Positions 8,615 to 17,636 of a stretch of DNA of 64,000 nucleotides are shown one piece after another. This DNA is from Rhizobium jaguaris (lineage in GTDB: Bacteria > Pseudomonadota > Alphaproteobacteria > Rhizobiales > Rhizobiaceae). Position 1 is the stretch's first letter; each line of letters opens with the position of its first letter. Location: assembly GCF_003627755.1 (NCBI RefSeq), contig NZ_CP032695.1, forward strand, positions 806,001 through 870,000, in the 5' to 3' direction. The notes beneath the pieces are model-generated. The model did no database searches. It saw nothing but the letters and a program-made list of their open reading frames with translations, and had not been told where the DNA came from. The position numbers and the translations under genes were made by a program.

Positions 8615-9496
8615 ATGAACGACCGACTTTTAGCACTGAAGCTGTTTTCTCGCGCGGGTCGCGTGGGCAACTTTTCGAGCGCCGGCCGCGAACTCGGTCT
8701 CTCTCAGCCCTCCGCCTCACGCCTTATCGCCGCGTTGGAAGCCGATGTTGGCGCGGCGCTCTTCAGCCGGACTACCCGTGCGGTCACGCTGACGGACGCT
8801 GGAGCAACCTATCTGATGCGTGTGGAGGCGATCCTGGCCGCCCTTGACGAGGCCGACCACGAGGCTCGCGGCACCGGAGAGCTTCGAGGGGTAGTTCGCG
8901 TGGGCACGCCGATAAGTTTCGCGCTGAGAGAAATCATCCCGCGGCTTCCCGCATTTATGAAGCAGCACCCGGCGTTGAAGATCGAGCTCCGGGTGACTGA
9001 CCGCTACCCAGACCTCGTCACTGAGGGCATCGACGTGTCGATCCAGTTCGGCGCGCTCCCCGATTCGAGCGCGACGGCGCGCAAGCTCATCCGCCAGCCA
9101 AGGATACTCACCGCTTCCCCGGACTACCTGCGCGAGCGCGGCACGCCCGCGATGCCGTCGGACCTCGCACATCACGTCGTGATCATCAGTCCAGCGCATC
9201 CCTCGCCGACTTTCTCGTTCCGCAAGGACGGGCGTGTCGTGTCCGTGCGCGTTGACGGTCAGCTCGCCATCACCATCAACGAAGGCGCCATTGCAAGCGC
9301 CGTCGTCGGGTTGGGGATCGCCGCGTCGAGCGAAAGTAGCGCGCGGGCAGAGCTCGAGGCCGGGGAGCTCGTACGGGTGCTGCCGGACTGGGACGTCGGC
9401 TCGATGGAAGTCACCGCCGTGTTCGTGAGCGGAAAGACCATCAAGCCGGCAGCCCGCGCCTTCACGGATTTCCTCGCCACGGAGCTTCGAAACTGA
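8615..9496 (+). CDS. LysR-type transcriptional regulator
   Basis: A 293-residue LysR protein. The helix-turn-helix is at about residues 18-40 (NFSSAGRELGLSQPSASRLI) and the effector domain contains VRVGTPISFALREIIPRLP and a GLGIAASSES lobe. It lies upstream of, and on the same strand as, the molybdopterin oxidoreductase / flavin reductase / OsmC genes at 9732-11639. A perfect 14-bp palindrome lies between this gene and that operon and could be its target site. Confidence 0.88.
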   Translation: MNDRLLALKLFSRAGRVGNFSSAGRELGLSQPSASRLIAALEADVGAALFSRTTRAVTLTDAGATYLMRVEAILAALDEADHEARGTGELRGVVRVGTPISFALREIIPRLPAFMKQHPALKIELRVTDRYPDLVTEGIDVSIQFGALPDSSATARKLIRQPRILTASPDYLRERGTPAMPSDLAHHVVIISPAHPSPTFSFRKDGRVVSVRVDGQLAITINEGAIASAVVGLGIAASSESSARAELEAGELVRVLPDWDVGSMEVTAVFVSGKTIKPAARAFTDFLATELRN

Positions 9497-9668
9497 CGCC
9501 ACCGACCATTCCTGCCGGTTATGGATATGATAGCTTTACCCGAATGGTCGTCGAATTTAACTAAAGAACGCACGAGCCGGGCGGATGCGGCGCCGAGATC
9601 TCCCTCGAATAGCAAGCCCTATTTTTGGGCTGCTGGCGACCTGCCCATTCGTCCAAGCCGGTGGACCA

Positions 9669-9682
9669 ATCGTTCGAACGAT
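9669..9682. promoter_or_regulatory. perfect 14-bp palindrome upstream of the oxidoreductase operon
   Basis: ATCGTTCGAACGAT is a perfect inverted repeat centred 56 bp before the ATG at 9732. It is the only such palindrome noticed in the 235-bp gap. A short hairpin-forming sequence (AGCAAGCCC / GGGCTGCT) precedes it near 9610-9635. An operator role is inferred from position and symmetry only. Confidence 0.4.
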
Positions 9683-9731
9683 CGGATCTAATCGCGAACA
9701 AGGCACCCGCAACGCTGCAAAGGAACCCAAC

Positions 9732-10337
9732 ATGGTGACTAGAGGCTTTACCGGCCGAAATTCGGCAGGCGACCAGTTGGATCGAATTCCGCCGGGCCAG
9801 CACCTTGTCGAGCACTTCCCCGTGCTGACGGCGGGGCCGACCCCGCGCGTCGAGACAGCCGATTGGAAATTTACCCTTAAGATCGGGCCGAGGACTATTA
9901 AGGTTTGGAATTGGAATGAGTTCAACGCGCTGCCCAAGACCAAGATGACGAGAGACATTCATTGCGTCACATCGTGGTCGAAACTCAACACCGCCTGGGA
10001 GGGCGTGATCGTGGACGACATCCTAGCTGACGCCGGCATCGAGCGTCCCAGCGATTTCGTGCTCGCACACTCCTACGATGGCTACTCGACAAATGTTCCT
10101 CTTGCAGATCTTGCGTCCGGAAAGGCCATGGTTGCTCTGAATTACGAGGGGCAGCCACTTGCGCGCGACCATGGCGGCCCGGCACGACTCCTCGTCCCAC
10201 ACCTCTACTTCTGGAAGTCCGCGAAGTGGCTAAATGCACTCCAATTTACCGAACGCGACGAGGCGGGCTTCTGGGAGTTGCGCGGATATCACATTTATGG
10301 CGACCCGTGGCGTGAGCAGCGATACACCGATGACTGA
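9732..10337 (+). CDS. sulfite oxidase-like molybdopterin-dependent oxidoreductase
   Basis: A 201-residue single-domain protein of the oxidoreductase molybdopterin-binding family (YuiH-like). The conserved cofactor Cys is C78 in RDIHCVTSWS, and GGPARLLVPHLYFWKSAKWL near residues 150-170 is characteristic. No signal peptide is present, so it is probably cytoplasmic. The frame is open upstream, but ATG 9732 gives the family N-terminus. The 3' end overlaps the flavin reductase gene by 8 bases, so the two are translationally coupled, and the reductase is the likely electron partner. The substrate is not established. Confidence 0.85.
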   Translation: MVTRGFTGRNSAGDQLDRIPPGQHLVEHFPVLTAGPTPRVETADWKFTLKIGPRTIKVWNWNEFNALPKTKMTRDIHCVTSWSKLNTAWEGVIVDDILADAGIERPSDFVLAHSYDGYSTNVPLADLASGKAMVALNYEGQPLARDHGGPARLLVPHLYFWKSAKWLNALQFTERDEAGFWELRGYHIYGDPWREQRYTDD

Positions 10338-11076
10338 GGGTGGCGCGCGACCGGCGTCCTGGCAGACATGCACCATCGCCCGGATCATTCAGCAAACGCC
10401 AAGCATCAAAAGCTTCTTCCTGCGGCTCAACGAGCCATTCGTGCATGTCGCCGGTCAACACGTCGATGTGCGACTGACCGCGCCAGACGGCTACGTGGCT
10501 CTGCGGAGCTATTCGATCGCCTCCTCGCCGAGTGCCTCGAATGTCATCGAGCTTGCGATCGAACGCCTCCCGGACGGCGAAGTCTCTCCGTTCTTCCATG
10601 ACTTCGCGGCCGTGGGCGACGAAATCGAACTGCGTGGCCCGCTCGGCGGCCACTTCCTGTGGCCTGAACGTTCAACAGCACCGGTACTGTTGATTGGGGC
10701 GGGGTCTGGCGTCGTGCCGCTGATGGCGATGATCCGGCAACGCCGCGACCTGGCGCAGACTGCGCCGACGGCGCTGCTCCTGTCATCGCGGACGCGACGC
10801 GACGTGTTGTTCGCCGATGAGTTGCTCTCGCTGGAGACGGCTGACCCGACCTTCAAGCTGGCGCTGGCGATTACTCGTGAGGCCCCGGTGCGCGCCTGCG
10901 ACTTTGGGCGGCGCATCGATAACGCGATGGTGGCCGAGTTAATTGCCCGGCTCCGTCACATGCCAGCACATGTCTTTATCTGTGGATCAAACCCATTCGT
11001 CGAAATCGCGGCCGATGGCGCGCTGATGGCAGGATTGGACGCCGCGGTGATCAAGACCGAACGCTATGGCGGCTAG
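10330..11076 (+). CDS. FAD/NAD(P)-binding ferredoxin-reductase-type oxidoreductase
   Basis: A 248-residue ferredoxin:NADP+ reductase-fold protein. The FAD site is RSYSIASSP (about residues 57-65), the nucleotide-binding loop IGAGSGVVPLMAM is near residue 120, and the C-terminal FICGSNPFVE is the family signature. There is no plant-type 2Fe-2S domain, so electrons must pass directly to a partner. The ATG at 10330 overlaps the end of the preceding sulfite-oxidase-like gene by 8 bases. This gene pair recurs in bacteria as a two-part molybdenum oxidoreductase; the match here is inferred from order and family. Confidence 0.87.
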   Translation: MTEGGARPASWQTCTIARIIQQTPSIKSFFLRLNEPFVHVAGQHVDVRLTAPDGYVALRSYSIASSPSASNVIELAIERLPDGEVSPFFHDFAAVGDEIELRGPLGGHFLWPERSTAPVLLIGAGSGVVPLMAMIRQRRDLAQTAPTALLLSSRTRRDVLFADELLSLETADPTFKLALAITREAPVRACDFGRRIDNAMVAELIARLRHMPAHVFICGSNPFVEIAADGALMAGLDAAVIKTERYGG

Positions 11077-11129
11077 CGACGCCGTTTGCGAGACACGCCC
11101 AATACACAATACAATGGAAGGAAAGCTCC

Positions 11130-11639
11130 ATGACATCACAGGATAGCGCACCCAGGCTCCGCGAAGTTGTTGTCGCAAGCGACCCCGCCAATCATGGCGC
11201 ATTGGTTGGCCATGTCGACACATCTCAGTTTGCTATCGGCGGCCCGGATGGAGCCGGTCACCTATCTCCCGGTCCCAATCCTTATGACCTTCTGAGCGCA
11301 TCTCTCGCCGCATGCACCGCTATGACCGTCCGATTTCAGGCTCGGCGCCAGAAACTACCGTTGGAGGGGGTGGAAGTGGGCGTCAGCTTCCACCACGGCG
11401 CGAAGGGCGAAAGAGATTCGTTCAAGCGCACACTCCTCCTGGAGGGAGAACTCGACGCCGGGCAGCGCGCCTTCTTGCTCGAGGCCGCAAACCTCTGCCC
11501 CGTTGGCGAAATTCTCGGCATCAGTGCGGATATTCACACAGATTTGGGCGTGGATACCTCCGGCCACGACGCAAGCACTCAGGCCACTTATGCGGATGAT
11601 CTGGCTGAACTCGAGATCCCGAATATCAATCCGGATTGA
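11130..11639 (+). CDS. OsmC family peroxidase-like protein
   Basis: A 169-residue OsmC/Ohr-type protein that reduces organic hydroperoxides through two cysteines. Both are visible: one in SLAACTAMTVR and the second in ANLCPVGEIL. The spacing and the preceding GPNPYDLLSASLAAC segment are family-typical. An AAGGAAAG sequence lies before the ATG. It follows the flavin reductase gene by about 50 bases and is probably in the same operon, adding hydroperoxide removal to that redox set. Confidence 0.88.
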   Translation: MTSQDSAPRLREVVVASDPANHGALVGHVDTSQFAIGGPDGAGHLSPGPNPYDLLSASLAACTAMTVRFQARRQKLPLEGVEVGVSFHHGAKGERDSFKRTLLLEGELDAGQRAFLLEAANLCPVGEILGISADIHTDLGVDTSGHDASTQATYADDLAELEIPNINPD

Positions 11640-11848
11640 GCGTCACGCAGACTATGATACTCGCGGGGTCTCAGGTTTCGTACAATGCACGAGCCTCGAT
11701 GCCTGCGCTCTCTTGCCATCGACCCGCAAGCCGGTGCTTTTTCCGCTGTCACGGCTCACCAGTCGCGGTCCTGAAACCAGGAAGGCCTACTGCTCATCCC
11801 AATAATAGGTTAATCAGGCGAGGACGCCCTCTCGAAAAGTGAGAGAAG

Positions 11849-12769
11849 ATGGATCGTTTGGAAGCAATGGAATATTTCGTCGCCGCGGTTGAAGCCGGGA
11901 GCTTCTCCGCGGCTGGGCGGCAGCTTAACGTTCCTCTTCCGACGGTCAGCCGCAAGGTTGCGGATCTCGAGGCGCACCTCAATACCCAGCTCCTGATCCG
12001 CTCGACCCGAAAGCTTGCGCTGACGGAGGCGGGGGTCTCCTATCTCGCCGCTTGCAAACGCATCCTCGATGACGTCGACGAAGCCGAATCTCAGGCCGCT
12101 GGAGAACACAACATCCCACGCGGTGGTCTTTCGATAACGGCGCCGATCGTCTTCGGTCGGCTTTATGTCGTCCCGGTGGTGACGGCGTTCCTGGCGGAGT
12201 TTCCGCAGATAAGTATTTTTTTGACGCTGTCGGATCGTACACTGGACCTAGTTGATGAGCACGTCGACCTTGCGGTTCGGACGGGGCTTTTGTCTGATAG
12301 TACGCTCGTTGCGACCAAGGTTGGCGAAATTCGCCGGGTCGTGTGCGGGAGTCCCGCTTATTTTTCGGCGCACGGAACGCCAAAGACGTTGGACGATTTG
12401 GCCAAGCATATGTGTGTCACCTACACAGCGCTCGCGTCTGGGTCGACATGGATTTTCAACCCTCGGGACGGCAAGCCGAGCCGCGGAGTCCGTCCGCGGT
12501 GCCGATTGAAGATCAATACAGCCGAAGCGGCGATAGACGCCGCCATCGCGGGTATTGGCGTTACAAACGTCCTCTCATATCAAGTCGTCAAGCCAGTCTC
12601 CGAGGGGAAGCTGTCCCTCATCCTTGAAGATTTTGAGCCCGAACCGACGCCGGTCCATATTATTCACGCCCGACAGGCGCTCTTGCCATTGAAAATTCGC
12701 CTCTTCATCGATTTTGCGGTTTCGCATCTGCGCAAGTCCTTGGACGACGACCTCGCGAAGTTGAGATGA
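11849..12769 (+). CDS. LysR-type transcriptional regulator
   Basis: A 306-residue LysR protein with helix-turn-helix GSFSAAGRQLNVPLPTVSRK and an effector domain of the CrgA/DmlR-like group (RTGLLSDSTLVATKVGEIRR). The 200 bp before it hold no gene. It lies immediately upstream of the second peroxiredoxin-like gene on the same strand, which it might regulate together with the OsmC operon behind it. Confidence 0.88.
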   Translation: MDRLEAMEYFVAAVEAGSFSAAGRQLNVPLPTVSRKVADLEAHLNTQLLIRSTRKLALTEAGVSYLAACKRILDDVDEAESQAAGEHNIPRGGLSITAPIVFGRLYVVPVVTAFLAEFPQISIFLTLSDRTLDLVDEHVDLAVRTGLLSDSTLVATKVGEIRRVVCGSPAYFSAHGTPKTLDDLAKHMCVTYTALASGSTWIFNPRDGKPSRGVRPRCRLKINTAEAAIDAAIAGIGVTNVLSYQVVKPVSEGKLSLILEDFEPEPTPVHIIHARQALLPLKIRLFIDFAVSHLRKSLDDDLAKLR

Positions 12770-12928
12770 GGTCGTAGGAGTGGCGCGAGACCACGATTGG
12801 CGCCGAGCGATAGAGTCTCGCTCATGTCGTGCGCGAATATCTCAAATTTGCGTTTCAGCACTACCGCCACAGCGACGCGACGCTCAATGTCGATAAGGGG
12901 CCTGCCGAATACGGTGAGGATAACCGCA

Positions 12929-13591
12929 ATGCGACTCCAGGACGAACTCGACGCGCTTAGGGACAAGTGTCGTGAAAACACTCCTCCGCATATTTGGCGT
13001 GTCCGCCAGGAAGCTATTGATGACCTGGTTTCCTCGGGCATCGCCGAAAGAGCGGTCCACGCCGGAGACCAAGCTCCAGGATTCCGCCTGCGCGATCCCG
13101 ATGGCAAATTGATTTCATCCTGCGACCTTCTAGGCACCGGGTCAGTTCTCATCGTCTTCTATAGGGGCGGATGGTGCCCCTATTGCAACCTCGATTTGCG
13201 CGCGGTCGAGGCTGTCGCATGGCAGCTCCGCTCTTTGGGTGCATCGATCGTCGCGGTTTCTCAACAATCCGCGCACGAGAGCCGCTCCACCGAGCGAACG
13301 AATGGCTTGTCGTTCCCCAGCCTCGTCGACCGCGGTGGGAAGGTAGCACACGCGTTCGGCCTGCGTTGGAAGCTGTCTCGAGAGCTGCGCGCCACTGAAA
13401 TGGAATCTGGTCTCGACCTTGCCACCGTGAATGCCGAGGCGAGTTGGACACTCACGATGCCAGCTCTGTACGTCGTAAATCCGGAAGGAATCGTCGAGTA
13501 CGCCGACGTCAGCGCCGACTACACCCGACGCTGCGACCCAACCGAGCTCATTCCCATCCTTAACGATATTCGCTCATGCCAAATGCACTAA
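12929..13591 (+). CDS. peroxiredoxin-like / AhpC-TSA thioredoxin-fold protein
   Basis: About 220 residues. The CPxC motif is in YRGGWCPYCNLDLRAVEA, and the later SWTLTMPALYVVNPEGIVEY and CDPTELIPIL segments parallel the paralogue at 5502. The frame is open upstream to 12797, but ATG 12929, preceded by GTGAGGA, gives the family-like start MRLQDELDALRDK. It is probably a cytoplasmic thiol peroxidase or disulfide reductase. It is the second of three paralogues in 10 kb. Confidence 0.85.
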   Translation: MRLQDELDALRDKCRENTPPHIWRVRQEAIDDLVSSGIAERAVHAGDQAPGFRLRDPDGKLISSCDLLGTGSVLIVFYRGGWCPYCNLDLRAVEAVAWQLRSLGASIVAVSQQSAHESRSTERTNGLSFPSLVDRGGKVAHAFGLRWKLSRELRATEMESGLDLATVNAEASWTLTMPALYVVNPEGIVEYADVSADYTRRCDPTELIPILNDIRSCQMH

Positions 13592-13777
13592 TCCTCGACG
13601 CTGCCTGCGCCGGATTCCATAAAGCGTGTCCGCCCGTCCAGGAATGCCCGACGCGGGTTTCATCTCGACGGCACCGGTGGCAACGTAGTTTTCGGATCTA
13701 GCGCCCTGCGGCTGGTGTGACGCTGCGTCGCCATCGCCCGGGCTCAGTAGTCACGGAAATAGTTGACGGTGAACACC

Positions 13778-14737
13778 ATGGAACTCCATCAGGTTCGGTA
13801 CTTTCTAGCTGTCGCAAGCACGCTGAACTTCACGCGTGCCGCGGAGATGTGTAACGTTACGCAACCGTCACTGACCAAGGGCGTGCAAAAGCTCGAGCAG
13901 GAACTTGGGGGCGAGCTCATCTACCGGGAACGTCAGCTCACCCATCTCACCGACTTGGGCAAAGCTGTGCTGCCCATGCTCGAGCGCGCCCTTGCATCGA
14001 CCGAGGCCGTTCGACGCCGGGCGCGTGAGTTTCGGCAAAAGGAAGTCGCTCCATTAACGATCGGTCTCGCCCCATCGATTTCCGCGTCGCTCATTGTCGA
14101 GCCGATTGCGGAAATTCGCAAATTCGTCCCCGGCCTCTATGTCGAGCTTCGAGAAGAGCCGCCAAGCCGCCTTGTCGAACTCCTGCTGGAGGGCGAAGTC
14201 AATGTCGCCCTGGTCGGCGATCTTGACGATACGCCAGAACGGATCGACGATTGGGCGCTGTTCGAAGAGCGCTGTGTCGCCGTCCTCGCTCCGTCGCATG
14301 AACTTGCAGACCTTCCAGAGATCGGAATGGACGCGCTTCGCGAAGCCACTATCCTGGATCGCTCCTACTGTGACATGGCTCCAAAGTTTCATCGTCTCTA
14401 CTTTCCCGACGCGCCGCCGCATCACAATCATCGCAGTTGCCGGGACTTGCACCTGCAGCATTTGGCAGCCGCCGGGTTTGGAATAGTCCTCGCTCCCGAG
14501 CATATGCCCCTGCTACCCTCACTGAAGGCGCTTCCGATCGAAGGGGATCCGGTATGGCGAGAGGTCCGGCTTCTTGCGGTACAGGGCCGCCGCTACTCAC
14601 CGGCGCTTGATGCCTTCATAAAGGTGGTGCGGTTGCGCGACTGGTCGCTCCACACAGAAGCGCCCCGCCAAACAGAACATCACATAACAGCCACCTCGAA
14701 GCCACCGGTCTGTCCGCATGACCCCGCATATTGCTAA
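13778..14737 (+). CDS. LysR-type transcriptional regulator
   Basis: About 319 residues starting MELHQVRYFLAVASTLNFTR, the classic N-terminus of this LysR subgroup, so ATG 13778 is preferred over the in-frame TTG 15 bases upstream. Helix-turn-helix NFTRAAEMCNVTQPSLTKGV. The effector domain contains LAPSISASLIVEPIAEIRKF. The last 25 residues (TEHHITATSKPPVCPHDPAYC) are an atypical extension. The stop is 9 bases before the third peroxiredoxin-like gene, so the regulator and that gene are probably cotranscribed. Confidence 0.87.
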   Translation: MELHQVRYFLAVASTLNFTRAAEMCNVTQPSLTKGVQKLEQELGGELIYRERQLTHLTDLGKAVLPMLERALASTEAVRRRAREFRQKEVAPLTIGLAPSISASLIVEPIAEIRKFVPGLYVELREEPPSRLVELLLEGEVNVALVGDLDDTPERIDDWALFEERCVAVLAPSHELADLPEIGMDALREATILDRSYCDMAPKFHRLYFPDAPPHHNHRSCRDLHLQHLAAAGFGIVLAPEHMPLLPSLKALPIEGDPVWREVRLLAVQGRRYSPALDAFIKVVRLRDWSLHTEAPRQTEHHITATSKPPVCPHDPAYC

Positions 14738-14746
14738 TTTCTTGAG

Positions 14747-15466
14747 ATGCCCGGTGTGCAGATGAACGTCGAATTGATGTCCGACCATTTAACCAAGACC
14801 CTCAGTCAGATGCGTCACGAGCTTTTGGCGGGCCTCAGTGGCGCTGACCGTGAAGCGTACATTCAGCTCGTCGATTGGCTTCGCAAGATTGATGTCGCGT
14901 CACGCGCATTGCAGGTTGGCGACACGGCGCCAGATTTTCTTCTGCCCGATGCGCATGGACGACTTCATTCGTCCGAACAGCTTCGTCGCGAAGCGCCGCT
15001 TGTGGTTAGCTTCTACCGGGGTGGATGGTGCCCATTCTGCAACGCCGAGCTTAGCGCTCTTCAGGCGGTCAAGGCCGAATTTGATAGTCTGAAGACGAAC
15101 ATTGTTGTCGTGTCTCCGGAGACCCGTGATCTGCCGAGGCAGTTGAAACGGCAGTTGAACCTCGACCTGACGATGCTCGCCGACGTCGACCATGGCGCGG
15201 CAATATCCTACGGCGTCCTATTTCGTGTCCCTGACGAAACCAAGGCGCACTATGCGGGGCAAGGTTACGACTTCGGGCACCGTCATGGATCGACCGAGTG
15301 GATGCTGCCAATCCCGGCTACTTTCGTGATCGATCAAGACGGCGTCGTCAGGGGTGCCTTCGTCGAGCCCGATTTTACAATCCGCCAAGAGCCAACCGAC
15401 ATTCTCAACAAAGTGCGTCAACTTGCCGGATCTCAGGCAGAGGATGCTTCCGCCTCCGACGAATGA
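14747..15466 (+). CDS. peroxiredoxin-like / AhpC-TSA thioredoxin-fold protein
   Basis: Up to 239 residues; possible starts are 14747, 14762 and 14777, none with a strong ribosome-binding site. The redox motif is YRGGWCPFCNAELSALQA near residue 95. It differs from the other two paralogues in having an extra loop (YAGQGYDFGHRHGSTEWMLP) before the C-terminal strand, as in a separate subgroup of this family. It directly follows a LysR gene and precedes a damaged SDR gene. Confidence 0.85.
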   Translation: MPGVQMNVELMSDHLTKTLSQMRHELLAGLSGADREAYIQLVDWLRKIDVASRALQVGDTAPDFLLPDAHGRLHSSEQLRREAPLVVSFYRGGWCPFCNAELSALQAVKAEFDSLKTNIVVVSPETRDLPRQLKRQLNLDLTMLADVDHGAAISYGVLFRVPDETKAHYAGQGYDFGHRHGSTEWMLPIPATFVIDQDGVVRGAFVEPDFTIRQEPTDILNKVRQLAGSQAEDASASDE

Positions 15467-15512
15467 TATCGGCCAGAGCTCCCTGGCCCTAATACTAGCT
15501 AACGAGTACTCC

Positions 15513-16205
15513 ATGAAAATCGATATGTCGGGCAAAACCGCAGTCGTGACCGGCTCGACTAACGGCATCGGTCTTGCCATCGCAAGGGGGCTTGCGGGAA
15601 CCGGCGCGAGCGTTGTCGTCAATGGCCGAACGGAAGCCGGAGTGGATGCTGCAATGTTGTCGATCACGACGGTTGTGCCGTTTGCTGAAGTGCGCGGGGT
15701 CGCCGCCGATGTGTCGACAGCAACGGGCTGTGCGAAGCTGGTTGAAGCGGTGCCGAGCACCGACATCCTGATCAATAATTCCGGTATTTTCGAGCCGAAT
15801 GATTTCTTCGACACCACCGACGAAGACTGGACGCGCTTCTTCGATATCAATGTGATGTCGGGTGTGCGTCTGTCGCGCGCTTACCTGAAGGGGATGTTCC
15901 GGCGTAATTGGGGCCGTATCGTTTTCGTCTCGTCGGAATCCACGCTGAACATTCCGACGGAGATGATCCAACACGCTGCGAGCAAAAACGCGCAGCTTGC
16001 GATCGCACGGGCGATCGCAAAATTGACCGAAGGCACGGCCGTAACCGTCAATTCTATGTTGGCGGTGCCGACTTCGTTTGAAGGCGTCGAGACATTCGTG
16101 AACGAACTTGCAAAACAGAACGGAAAGCCAGAAGAGCAAGCTGTAGCGCCCGTTGTCGAGCAGCATCGTTCGCTGCCGCTAATCCAGCGTTTTCCAGTCG
16201 TCTGA
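15513..16205 (+). pseudogene. short-chain dehydrogenase, C-terminally truncated and lacking the catalytic Tyr
   Basis: An SDR frame of 230 residues. The NAD(P) site TGSTNGIGLAIARG is intact, as are INNSG and the catalytic Ser region VFVSSES. The usual YxxxK is replaced by HAASK in MIQHAASKNAQLAIARA, so the catalytic Tyr is His. The product ends at LIQRFPVV, about 35 residues before the family end, where a strand and glycine-rich C-terminus normally complete the fold; no continuation was seen in other frames. It is probably non-functional and marks a rearrangement breakpoint. ATG 15513 is taken as the start because it gives the family N-terminus. Confidence 0.65.
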
Positions 16206-16964
16206 ACTGGTCGGCCAGCCGTGGCGGCAACTAGTCGGCTGAGGGTCCCGCGGCCCCGATCCTTGAAGAACATGGCGCTTCGGTCCTCGGTCCGAAAAAA
16301 TGACTTCGCCAGTCTCGTCATTTTACCTGGCTCAGCCCACTTGATTTCGGGCGACGACCGAGTACTGGCCTGCGACTCTACCGCAGAGGCGCCGGTCAAT
16401 ACTTTCAAACTCCCGCTGCTTCACTGGCCATCTCCCGTGTTGGGGGGATTGGTTGTCGGGCGTCTGGGTTTGCCGCATGGCGCCGGCCGTCAGACCCCGA
16501 CGATGATCTGCTCCGCCGCAGATCGATGACGCCCGTTGGCATTCTCCAGTTCCCACACCCGTCCGCCAACGCTGCTTTCGACGTGAGAAGCAGATGTCTG
16601 TACCACCCATTGATTTTTGGGCACCGTGGCGATGGCATCAACTCCATAGCCAAAGGTCATTGGACCATCGCGTTTCGCCGGTCCTATTTTCGCTCGTCTG
16701 CAGAGGAATTCGGAAGATGACGAGCTACCACAGCAGGTGGACGGTAACGGCGATCTTTGTGACGGACCAGGCGGCGGGAACAGCCGGCCGGCGCTGTCCA
16801 AATCGGCTGGCCGCCTCCTGTCAACCCTGCCGAGGGCAATCCGCGAACCTACCCATGGCGCCGGGCGTGTGATGTCGAACTGGCTCCATACCTGCAGCAT
16901 ATCCAGCAACGAGAGAGGGAAACCGCTCTTTCAACGCAACCCTTCCCTTCACCGATAGGAATCA
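16206..16964. other. intergenic mosaic of about 760 bp
   Basis: No intact gene is supported. The right part, from about 16580, is a diverged copy of the quinone oxidoreductase promoter and start found at 23408 (see the repeat entry). The first 370 bp show only unrecognised short frames. It lies between a truncated SDR and the first copy of the 1,359-bp duplication and looks like a rearrangement scar. Confidence 0.5.
16580..16800 (+). repeat. diverged copy of the quinone oxidoreductase 5' region (remnant)
   Basis: The segment aligns by eye with 23408-23620 over about 200 bp, including GGTCATTGGACCATCG, CGGTCCTATTTTC, CGGAAGATGA and GTGACGGACCAGGC. In the other copy the last part encodes the first residues of the quinone oxidoreductase (AIVVTDQAAGMAG). 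Here it reads AIFVTDQAAGTAG without a start codon and then diverges. It is thus a decayed duplicate of that gene's promoter and start. Confidence 0.6.
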
Positions 16965-16966
16965 CC

Positions 16967-17602
16967 ATGACAGACGCAATCACCATGACCAACCCCGTGA
17001 TCGAAACGATTTTGAGCCGCAGTGCCGCCAAATACTACGACACTGCCGCCACTCTGAGCGACGATCAAATTCGTGAACTCGTGCGGATCGGCACCAGCGC
17101 ACCGACATCCTTCCACTTGCAGAACTGGCGCTTCATCGCGGTGCGCTCGCGTGAGGCCAAAGCTCGGCTGAGTCCGATCGCCTGGAGTCAGCCCGCGATC
17201 ACCGATGCGGCGGTTACCTTTATCGTCATCGGCCAATTGGCCGACTCCAGCGTCATACCGGATCGCCTGGCACCGGTGGTGGAAGCGGGAATCATGGCGG
17301 AGAGGTTGGTCCCGGAGTGGGAAATCCCTGCGCGCGATCTGTACATGGAATACCCGCAGCGCCAGCGCGACGAGGCGGTACGGTCCGCCACCTTTGGGGC
17401 GGCGGCGATGATCTACGCGGCCCGCTCGCTGGGCCTCGGTTCGACGCCGATGATCGGTTTCGATGCGGAAGCGGTACACCGCGAGTTCGGACTGGCCGAG
17501 GATGAAGTGCCGGTCATGCTGTTGTCCATAGGGGCGGAGCGTCCGGGAAACTGGCGGCAGAAGCCGCGCCGTCCGGTGGCCGACGTACTGGATTTCGTAT
17601 AA
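16967..17602 (+). CDS. nitroreductase family protein (copy 1)
   Basis: A 211-residue FMN-dependent nitroreductase-fold protein, expected to reduce nitro compounds or quinones with NAD(P)H. Family features include the N-terminal RSAAKYYD segment, GTSAPTSFHLQNWRFIAV (FMN-contacting) and GAAAMIYAARSLGLGSTPMIG. The start ATG 16967 is two bases inside the duplicated block; its own upstream sequence (ATAGGAATCACC) is not shared with copy 2. The AhpD-like gene follows after 34 bases, probably cotranscribed. The protein is identical to the copy at 21864. Confidence 0.9.
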   Translation: MTDAITMTNPVIETILSRSAAKYYDTAATLSDDQIRELVRIGTSAPTSFHLQNWRFIAVRSREAKARLSPIAWSQPAITDAAVTFIVIGQLADSSVIPDRLAPVVEAGIMAERLVPEWEIPARDLYMEYPQRQRDEAVRSATFGAAAMIYAARSLGLGSTPMIGFDAEAVHREFGLAEDEVPVMLLSIGAERPGNWRQKPRRPVADVLDFV

Positions 17603-17636
17603 TTAATAATAAAACCAATACCTTACGGAGATTATC

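Noticed and set aside
12885..12930. Possible further copy of the promoter module before the second peroxiredoxin-like gene
   Set aside because: It shares only GTCGATA; the CTATCGACT-ATGGCG block and the TTTCCC end are absent.
15133..15165. Repeated GCAGTTGAA words resembling the short dispersed repeat in inverse orientation
   Set aside because: They lie inside the third peroxiredoxin-like gene and reflect a repeated QLKRQLN coding pattern.
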